64,000 nucleotides of DNA, taken from the NCBI RefSeq assembly GCF_027497175.1, contig NZ_CP114901.1, positions 620,001 through 684,000 on the forward strand. Reading direction: 5' to 3'. This DNA is from Verrucosispora sp. WMMD573 (GTDB lineage: Bacteria; Actinomycetota; Actinomycetes; Mycobacteriales; Micromonosporaceae). Below, piece by piece: positions 58,821-64,000 of this stretch (the stretch's first letter is position 1; each line of letters starts with the position of its first letter). The notes under the pieces were generated by a model. It did no database searches and was not told the origin of the DNA. It saw only the letters and a program-made list of their open reading frames with translations. A program made the translations under genes and the position numbers.

Positions 58821-59179
58821 ATCGCCCCGGGCGGCCGGGCCTCGACCGCGCGCTAGGCGCAGCACCGCCACACCGTAGCCGGCACTGCGGGTGATCACCC
58901 GGCTGCCCCGTCGGCCACCAACCACTCCCGCGCGCCGGGCAACCGGACAGCCTCCCCGCGATGGTCGCTTACCAGCACCGACCCGCCGTGCCAGCACCTC
59001 GTCGACCACCTGTGGGACCAGGTCACGCGCTGCGGCGTCCAGGCCCTCCCAGGGCTCGTCGAGGACGAGCAGGCCGGGCGGACGCAGCACCGCCTTGCCC
59101 GCCGCCACGCGCACCGCCACCCGCCGCAGCACCACGGACCGCGCCGGTGGTACCGCAGCCCGACGCCCTCCAGCCACAT
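58794..59179 (-). pseudogene. Decayed ABC transporter ATP-binding protein gene
   Basis: The start MWLEGVGLRYHRRGPW (ATG 59179) is in one frame. VLRRVAVRVAAG then RPPGLLVLDEPWEGLDAAAR continue in a second frame. GGSVLVSDHRGEAVRLPGAR with EWLVADG return to the first (switch near 58985), and VITRSAGYGVAVLRLA ends in the second. Walker B (LLVLDEP), D-loop and the SDH switch region are recognisable, but the whole Walker A to signature section (about 90-100 residues) is deleted and at least three frameshifts are needed. No active ATPase can be made. Its end overlaps the rplJ promoter, which could explain why that part was kept. Confidence 0.8.
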
Positions 59180-59208
59180 GCCGCGAGCCTGCCACACCGG
59201 ACAGACGA

Positions 59209-59240
59209 ACGCGGCCCCGCCAGGAGTGGCGGGGCCGCGT
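59209..59240 (-). terminator. Terminator after rplA
   Basis: ACGCGGCCCCGCCA (59209-59222) pairs perfectly with TGGCGGGGCCGCGT (59227-59240) around GGAG, 14 bases after the rplA stop. Confidence 0.8.
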
Positions 59241-59254
59241 CGGTGTGTCGTTGC

Positions 59255-59971
59255 TCAGCTGTCGGCCGAGCCCTCCTGCAGGTTCTTCACCGCGTTCGGG
59301 TCGACCGGTACGCCCGGTCCCATCGTGGTGGTGAGGGTGACCTTCTTGAGGTACTTGCCCTTCGCGGCCGACGGCTTGGCCCGCAGCACCTCGTCGAGGA
59401 CGGCCGCGTAGTTGTCGACCAGCTGGGCCTCGGAGAACGAGGCCTTACCGATGATCAGGTGCAGGTTCGAGTGCTTGTCCACCCGGAAGGTGATCTTCCC
59501 GCCCTTGATGTCCGACACCGCCTTGGTGACGTCCATGGTCACCGTACCGGTCTTCGGGTTCGGCATCAGACCGCGCGGGCCCAGGATCCGCGCGATCCGG
59601 CCGATCTTGGCCATCTGGTCGGGCGTGGCGATCGCCGCGTCGAAGTCCAGCCAACCGCCCTGGATCCGGGCGACCAGCTCGTCGGTGCCCACCTCGTCGG
59701 CACCGGCGGCGACGGCCTCCTCGGCCTTCGCGCCGGCAGCGAAGACGATCACGCGGGCGGTCTTACCGGTGCCGTGCGGCAGGTTGACCGTGCCGCGGAC
59801 CATCTGGTCCGCCTTGCGGGGGTCGACGCCGAGGCGCATCGCGACCTCGACCGTGGCGTCGAACTTGGTGGCGGTGCTCTCCTTGGCCAGCTTGACGGCC
59901 TCGACGGGGGTGTAGAGCTTCGACTTGTCGATGGCCTCGGCGGCCTTGCGGTAGCTCTTGCTGCGCTGCAT
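59255..59971 (-). CDS. rplA: 50S ribosomal protein L1
   Basis: 238 residues. Mobile-stalk protein handling E-site tRNA, and repressor of its own operon in E. coli. [56 protein letters not shown] and [22 protein letters not shown] C-terminal region are seen. It lies 83 bases after rplK. Confidence 0.98.
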   Translation of the reverse strand: MQRSKSYRKAAEAIDKSKLYTPVEAVKLAKESTATKFDATVEVAMRLGVDPRKADQMVRGTVNLPHGTGKTARVIVFAAGAKAEEAVAAGADEVGTDELVARIQGGWLDFDAAIATPDQMAKIGRIARILGPRGLMPNPKTGTVTMDVTKAVSDIKGGKITFRVDKHSNLHLIIGKASFSEAQLVDNYAAVLDEVLRAKPSAAKGKYLKKVTLTTTMGPGVPVDPNAVKNLQEGSADS

Positions 59972-60054
59972 CTTCTGTCTACTCCTGTGGTCTCTGGCGG
60001 GCCGCGGTGCTCGCGCGCCCTCCCACGATCCGTACGGGTCGGTGGTGGCCGACG

Positions 60055-60486
60055 TCAGTCGGTGACGTTCAGACCCATCGACCGGGCGGTGCCGGCGATG
60101 ATCTTCTCAGCCTGGTCGAGGTCGTTGGCGTTGAGGTCGGCCATCTTCTTCTCGGCGATCTCCCGCAGCTGGGCGCGGGTCACCGAACCGACCTTCTGCG
60201 TGTGCGGGACACCCGAGCCCTTCTGCACGCCGGCAGCCTTGATCAGCAGCCGGGCGGCGGGCGGGGTCTTCAGCACGAAGGTGAAGGACCGGTCCTCGTA
60301 CACGCTGATCTCGGCGGGGACGATGTCGCCCCGCTGCGACTCGGTCTGCGCGTTGTACGACTTGCAGAACTCCATGATGTTCACGCCGTGCTGACCGAGC
60401 GCGGGACCGACCGGCGGCGCCGGAGTCGCCTGGCCCGCCGGCAGCTGAAGCGTGAACGTCTTGACGAGCTTCTTCTTCGGAGGCAT
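60055..60486 (-). CDS. rplK: 50S ribosomal protein L11
   Basis: 143 residues. Factor-binding centre and thiostrepton site. [40 protein letters not shown] with the Pro residues of the thiostrepton cleft, and [23 protein letters not shown] at 60486. Confidence 0.98.
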   Translation of the reverse strand: MPPKKKLVKTFTLQLPAGQATPAPPVGPALGQHGVNIMEFCKSYNAQTESQRGDIVPAEISVYEDRSFTFVLKTPPAARLLIKAAGVQKGSGVPHTQKVGSVTRAQLREIAEKKMADLNANDLDQAEKIIAGTARSMGLNVTD

Positions 60487-60528
60487 GTCTCTTCCTGGGG
60501 CTTGGAACTGGGAAAGGTTCACACGACA

Positions 60529-60570
60529 CCGCCGTCGGGGCGCGCACGGTCAGCGCGCATGCGACGGCGG
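60529..60570 (-). terminator. Hairpin before rplK
   Basis: CCGCCGTCG (60529-60537) pairs with CGACGGCGG (60562-60570); GCGCGC pairs inside. It lies in the leader between nusG and rplK, about 45 bases before the rplK start, and may terminate or attenuate. Confidence 0.5.
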
Positions 60571-60651
60571 CGACGTTCTAGGGTAGCGCAGACCTGGATC
60601 CCGGCGGCCACAGAGGTGGGCCGGGCGGGTGAACCGGGCGGACGACGACAA

Positions 60652-60675
60652 CCGGCGGCGGTCGCCCGCCGCCGG
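60652..60675 (-). terminator. Terminator after nusG
   Basis: CCGGCGGCGG (60652-60661) pairs perfectly with CCGCCGCCGG (60666-60675) around TCGC, 11 bases after the nusG stop. Confidence 0.7.
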
Positions 60676-60686
60676 AGGCCGCCAGC

Positions 60687-61409
60687 TCAGATCTTGGCGA
60701 CCTGGTTGAAGTTCAGCTCCACCGGCGTCTCCCGGCCGAAGATCGACACCAGCACCTTGAGCTTCTGCTGGTCGGCGTTGATCTCGCTGATCGTCGCCGG
60801 CAGGGAGGCAAAGGCGCCGTCGGTGACCGTCACCGAGTCGCCGACCTCGAAGTCGAGGACCTTGATCTCCGGCTTGGCCTTCTTCTGCTCGGTCTCGACG
60901 GCAGGTGCCAGCCACTTGAGCACCTCGTCGAGGCTGAGCGGCGCCGGCCGGTCGGCCCGGTCCGTGGCACCGACGAAACCGGTGACCCCGGGGGTGTTGC
61001 GTACGCAGGAGTAGGACTCCGCGGTCAGCTCCATCCGGACGAGGATGTAGCCGGGAAAGACCTTGGCCTGTACCTGGGAACGCTTGCCGTTCTTGACCTC
61101 GACCTCTTCCCGGGTCGGCACCTCGACCTGGTAGATGTAGTCCTCCATGTCGAGGGACGTGATCCGGGTCTCGAGGTTGGTCTTGACCTTGTTCTCGTAA
61201 CCGGCGTACGAGTGCACCACGTACCAGTCGCCCGGTGCGTAGCGCAGCTTCTGCCGCAGCTCCGCGACCGGGTCGAAGTCCTCCTCGGGAGCGGGCTCGG
61301 TCATGGCGAACTCCGACTCGTTGGCGGCCTCGACCGACTCGTCACCAGCCGCCGTCGCCACCGTGGACTGCTCGTCCGGGGTCGCGGCGGTCTCGTCGTA
61401 CTCAGGCAC
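60687..61409 (-). CDS. nusG: Transcription termination/antitermination factor NusG
   Basis: 240 residues. An acidic N-terminal extension of about 55 residues precedes the NGN domain ([40 protein letters not shown]), and the C-terminal KOW domain [20 protein letters not shown] binds Rho or S10. GTG start. It follows secE by 37 bases. Confidence 0.98.
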   Translation of the reverse strand: MPEYDETAATPDEQSTVATAAGDESVEAANESEFAMTEPAPEEDFDPVAELRQKLRYAPGDWYVVHSYAGYENKVKTNLETRITSLDMEDYIYQVEVPTREEVEVKNGKRSQVQAKVFPGYILVRMELTAESYSCVRNTPGVTGFVGATDRADRPAPLSLDEVLKWLAPAVETEQKKAKPEIKVLDFEVGDSVTVTDGAFASLPATISEINADQQKLKVLVSIFGRETPVELNFNQVAKI

Positions 61410-61446
61410 GCTTGCTCACTTCCGTCACTATCGCACGTTCAGCCGG

Positions 61447-61836
61447 TCAGCTGGGGTTGCCGAAGACCCACAACACGCCCTTGGCGAAGCCGTAGTCCAG
61501 GACAGCCACGATCGTCAGCATCACCGTGACGAACGCGATCACCACCGCCGTGTAGGTCAGCAGTTCCTTGCGGGTCGGCCAGATGACCTTACGCAGTTCG
61601 GCCACGACCTCGCGGATGAAACGCGCGATGCGGCCGAACAGGCCCACCTTGTCGGCGTCGGTACGCGTCCTGCGACCGTCGGCGGAATCCGCCTTGGCCC
61701 GCGAACGGGTGGCGGTGCCACCCCGCGAAACCGGCTCGTCCGCGTCGGTGGCGTCGTCCTCGGCGCTGTCGTTGACGACCTCGTCGTTCAGACGCTCGTC
61801 GTCGGCGTCCTCGCCGCGCCGCTTGTTGTCGGCCAC
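61447..61836 (-). CDS. secE: Protein translocase subunit SecE
   Basis: 129 residues. A highly charged cytoplasmic N-terminus of about 70 residues, then FIREVVAELRKVIWPTRKEL (amphipathic helix and the conserved WPTR) and one transmembrane helix (TYTAVVIAFVTVMLTIVAVL). GTG 61836 with GGAGGGCGAA upstream is preferred to the upstream ATG. It forms the Sec channel with SecY at 31647-32969. Confidence 0.95.
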   Translation of the reverse strand: MADNKRRGEDADDERLNDEVVNDSAEDDATDADEPVSRGGTATRSRAKADSADGRRTRTDADKVGLFGRIARFIREVVAELRKVIWPTRKELLTYTAVVIAFVTVMLTIVAVLDYGFAKGVLWVFGNPS

Positions 61837-62046
61837 TTCGCCCTCCGTCGCGGGATGTCGGTGTCGCACGCGGTGCACGTGCGCGGCGCTTGGTCACGCC
61901 GGCCGGACCAACCGTCCCGGGACGGGCCGCGGCCGGCGGATCGACCGGAAGGCCCGATGCCTCGGAACCTCCCCGCCGATGCCACCACCACGGGCCGGAC
62001 GCCACCAGAAGGCGGCGGGACCCACGGAACGGTCAGGCCTGAGGCG

Positions 62047-62119
<73 letters not shown>

Positions 62120-62192
62120 GTGCGGCAACGCTCGCCCTGCCCGGTCACAACATCACACGACCAGGCAGGGGTCACTTGCCCCACGGCGGACC

Positions 62193-62222
62193 AGTGTACG
62201 GGTACCGACCCGACTTTCCCAA
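62193..62222 (-). promoter_or_regulatory. Promoter of tRNA-Trp (and probably secE-nusG)
   Basis: -35 TTGGGA at 62217-62222, an 18-base spacer, -10 TACACT at 62193-62198 on the minus strand. It lies between hadB and the tRNA. Confidence 0.6.
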
Positions 62223-62253
62223 CCGGTCTACCCGACGTGCCGTGCGGTGCCGG

Positions 62254-62646
62254 TCAGCCCGCCGTACGCACGGTGGCCCGCGCCTGCGAGAGCACCTTCT
62301 CACCGAGACAGGTGGCGGTGACGTCCAGCCTGGTCAGACCCGCGTCGGTCACCTCACGAACCACTGCGGTCACCACGATCTCGGTGCCGGTGTCGTCGTC
62401 GGGTACCACCACCGGACGGGTGAACCGCACGCCGAAGTCGACCACTGCGTCGGACGAGCCAGCCCAGGTGGTGACCGCCCGACCGACGAGCGCCATGGTG
62501 AACATGCCGTGGGCGATCACACCGGGCAGACCCACCTTGGTGGCAAACCGGTCGCTCCAGTGGATCGGGTTGAAGTCGCCCGAGGCACCTGCGTAACGAA
62601 CCAGGTCCGCCCGGGTCACCCGGAACGTCTGGGTGGGCAGTTCCAC
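62254..62646 (-). CDS. MaoC-like (R)-3-hydroxyacyl dehydratase subunit, HadB-like
   Basis: 130-residue hot-dog fold protein. The hydratase-2 motif is complete: GDFNPIHWSDRFATKVGLPG then VIAHGM, with the catalytic Asp and His. In mycobacteria the homologous HadB pairs with HadA or HadC in type II fatty-acid elongation. GTG start one base after the hadA-like stop. Its position between rpmG and tRNA-Trp/secE matches the mycobacterial had locus. Confidence 0.88.
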   Translation of the reverse strand: MELPTQTFRVTRADLVRYAGASGDFNPIHWSDRFATKVGLPGVIAHGMFTMALVGRAVTTWAGSSDAVVDFGVRFTRPVVVPDDDTGTEIVVTAVVREVTDAGLTRLDVTATCLGEKVLSQARATVRTAG

Positions 62647-62647
62647 G

Positions 62648-63094
62648 TCAGGCCTCCCCGCGTACGACGAGCTTGGACCAGACCGCGACCACCGGCTCGC
62701 CGGCGGTCGTGCTGACGTCGGTCCGGGTGGTCAGAAACTCGTGGCCGCCCCGGCTGGTGATCTCCTCGACCGCGTTGACGCAGACCAGCTCGTCGCCGGC
62801 CACCACCGGCCGGGTGTACGCGAACCGCTGGTCGCCATGAACCACCCGGCTGTAGTCGATGCCGAGCGCCGGGTCCTCGATCAGCTGGCGGCTGGCCGCC
62901 ATGGTGATCACCACCGGGAACGTCGGCGGCGCGACCACGTCGGGGTGGCCCAGCGCACGGGCGGCCTCCGGATCGTGGTGGGCGGGATCGGTGGCGCCGA
63001 TCGCCGTCGCGAACTCGCGGATCTTCTCACGGCCCACCTGATAGGGGGCGGTCGGCGGGTAGGTCCGGCCGACGAAGGACTGGTCCAGGGGCAT
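62648..63094 (-). CDS. Hot-dog dehydratase subunit, HadA-like (FAS1_DH region type)
   Basis: 148 residues. The N-terminal part MPLDQSFVGRTYPPTAPYQV and REKIREFATAIGATDPAH fit the N-terminal MaoC domain family, which lacks the full D/H catalytic motif and serves as partner of the HadB-type subunit. A later VHGDQRFAYTRPVVAGDEL is typical. Co-transcribed with the HadB-like gene; a third gene (HadC) is not present here. Confidence 0.85.
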   Translation of the reverse strand: MPLDQSFVGRTYPPTAPYQVGREKIREFATAIGATDPAHHDPEAARALGHPDVVAPPTFPVVITMAASRQLIEDPALGIDYSRVVHGDQRFAYTRPVVAGDELVCVNAVEEITSRGGHEFLTTRTDVSTTAGEPVVAVWSKLVVRGEA

Positions 63095-63189
63095 GCCGCG
63101 AACCTACACGCAAAGCACAATCGCCGATCCGAGCGGTCGGCGTCGGCTCAGCCGCGCCGTCCGTAGGGACCGGCGATCGGATACGTGCG

Positions 63190-63213
63190 GTGCCGGGCCG
63201 ATCGGCCCGGCAC
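63190..63213 (-). terminator. Palindromic terminator after rpmG
   Basis: GTGCCGGGCCGATCGGCCCGGCAC in two 12-base halves is a perfect palindrome, 3 bases after the rpmG stop. Confidence 0.7.
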
Positions 63214-63216
63214 GTT

Positions 63217-63384
63217 TCAGCGCGTTTCGCGGTGCAGGGTGTGTCGCCCGTCCCGGGGGCAGAACTTCTTCAGCTCGATGCGGTCCGGGTCGTTACGGCG
63301 GTTCTTGCGCGTGATGTAGTTGCGCTCCTTGCACTCCACACACGCCAAAGTGATCTTCGGCCGGACATCGGTCGCCTTCGCCAC
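63217..63384 (-). CDS. rpmG: 50S ribosomal protein L33
   Basis: 55 residues from GTG 63384: [55 protein letters not shown]. The first zinc pair (Cys15, Cys18) is present but the second is half lost: Cys42 is followed by Asp45 where the second Cys is expected. It follows tRNA-Met and tRNA-Thr on the same strand. Confidence 0.95.
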   Translation of the reverse strand: MAKATDVRPKITLACVECKERNYITRKNRRNDPDRIELKKFCPRDGRHTLHRETR

Positions 63385-63517
63385 GGCGGAGTGCCTTCCT
63401 CGATAACGGATACAACTACGGCGCTAAAGCGTACGCCCCACCTGGGCGGACACGCAAAGCGGGCGCCTGTGGCGCCCGTCCCACCGACCACCGGAGATCC
63501 TCCGGGGCGGCCGAGAG

Positions 63518-63590
63518 TAGCGGTGGCCGGACTTGAACCGGCGACACAGCGATTATGAGCCGCTTGCTCTGCCATCTGAGCTACACCGCC
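63518..63590 (-). tRNA. tRNA-Met (CAT), elongator type
   Basis: 73 nt. Acceptor GGCGGTG/CACCGCT (one G-U pair), discriminator A; anticodon CAT at 63557-63555; T-arm GGTTCAAGTCC. The anticodon stem lacks the three G-C pairs of initiator tRNA. The 3' CCA is not encoded. Confidence 0.97.
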
Positions 63591-63615
63591 GCGGTGGGCC
63601 CAGCCGGACCCTCTG

Positions 63616-63688
63616 AGCCCCCTTACGGAATCGAACCGTAGACCTTCTCCTTACCATGGAGACGCTCTGCCGACTGAGCTAAGGGGGC
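63616..63688 (-). tRNA. tRNA-Thr (GGT)
   Basis: 73 nt. Acceptor GCCCCCT/AGGGGGC, discriminator T; anticodon GGT at 63655-63653; anticodon stem TCTCC/GGAGA; T-arm GGTTCGATTCC. The 3' CCA is not encoded. It is 25 bases upstream of tRNA-Met. Confidence 0.98.
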
Positions 63689-63720
63689 CTGCGCGATCAC
63701 TCGGTGCCCGCGCAGAGGTA

Positions 63721-63750
63721 AGAGTACACGGCCCGATCGTACTGGTGAAA
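63721..63750 (-). promoter_or_regulatory. Promoter of tRNA-Thr/tRNA-Met/rpmG
   Basis: -35 TTTCAC at 63745-63750, an 18-base spacer, -10 TACTCT at 63721-63726 on the minus strand, about 30 bases before the mature tRNA-Thr. Confidence 0.55.
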
Positions 63751-63780
63751 TCGGATCCCCCGGGACGCCGCACGTCCAGC

Positions 63781-64000
63781 TCAGGGCACCACGCGCAGCC
63801 TCGGAAGCTCGCTGCTGGAGATCGACTCCGGATCGATCTGAGCCCCGAACCACGCCTCCAACCGCTCGTACGGCAGCGGGCGACTGAACAGGAATCCCTG
63901 CCCGATCTCGCAGCCGATGTCCTGGAGCAACTCCAGGGTCAGCTCGCTCTCCACGCCCTCAGCCACCACGGTGAGACCGAACTGCTGGGAGAGGGTGACG
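63781..64000 (-). CDS. EAL-domain protein, C-terminal end (partial)
   Basis: The last 72 or so residues are in the window. VVAEGVESELTLELLQDIGC and GQGFLFSRPLPYERLEAW are the closing part of EAL cyclic-di-GMP phosphodiesterase domains (the AEGVE and GFxxxxPLP motifs). The 5' end, and so any GGDEF or sensor domain and the EAL motif itself, lies beyond the window. Whether it is enzymatically active cannot be judged. Confidence 0.85.
   Translation of the reverse strand, partial: VTLSQQFGLTVVAEGVESELTLELLQDIGCEIGQGFLFSRPLPYERLEAWFGAQIDPESISSSELPRLRVVP

Overview
The window is a high-G+C actinobacterial chromosome segment, most likely from a Micromonosporaceae member (Micromonospora/Salinispora type). 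The grounds are pervasive GTG/ATG starts with tight stop/start overlaps, SigA-like promoters, an F420-type luciferase-like oxidoreductase, the actinobacterial order rpmG-hadA-hadB-tRNA-Trp-secE-nusG, and an rpmJ-rpsM-rpsK-rpsD-rpoA-rplQ-truA cluster. Genus assignment is inference. No phage, integrase, transposase or CRISPR array was seen; this is core chromosome with two short accessory stretches.

Left part, 1-6.7 kb: the end of a branched-chain amino-acid-type binding protein; a taurine/NMT1-type ABC importer split over two divergent transcripts (permease and lipoprotein on the minus strand; ATPase, F420-type LLM oxidoreductase and a cupin on the plus strand); and a large membrane protein with a low-complexity tail.

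6.8-13.2 kb: a seven-gene thiamine operon on the minus strand, thiE-thiO-thiS-thiG-thiE2-thiD-thiC. It is led by a clear promoter and a TPP riboswitch whose 3' end carries the ribosome binding site, with overlapping or closely spaced genes, and it ends at a 44-bp perfect palindrome. Its second thiE-like gene carries palindromic DNA at both ends.

13.2-25 kb: a secreted 1,933-residue ThuA/PQQ-dehydrogenase-like/PKD/CBM6 protein with a gene remnant in front of it, an aldo/keto reductase, an ABC-F ATPase, an RsmC-like methyltransferase, a proline-rich membrane protein and truA.

25-64 kb, read right to left as transcribed: tRNA-Thr, tRNA-Met, rpmG, hadA, hadB, tRNA-Trp, secE, nusG, rplK, rplA, a decayed ABC ATPase, the L10 leader with rplJ and rplL, rpoB, rpoC, two small membrane proteins, rpsL, rpsG, fusA, tuf, the S10 operon, the spc operon, secY-adk-map, a DUF1707 protein, infA, rpmJ, rpsM, rpsK, rpsD, rpoA, rplQ. 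Promoters with recognisable -35/-10 pairs are marked for eight transcripts.

The most unusual signals are: (1) a hairpin repeat found twice, in thiE2 and between rpoB and rpoC, whose 36-nt core is almost identical while the outer stem arms differ completely between copies yet stay self-complementary; (2) a 20-nt identical element in the roughly 300-nt leaders of the rpsL and rpsJ operons; (3) two ThiE-family genes in one operon with apparently complementary losses of active-site residues; (4) a degraded ABC ATPase gene inside the ribosomal-protein cluster.
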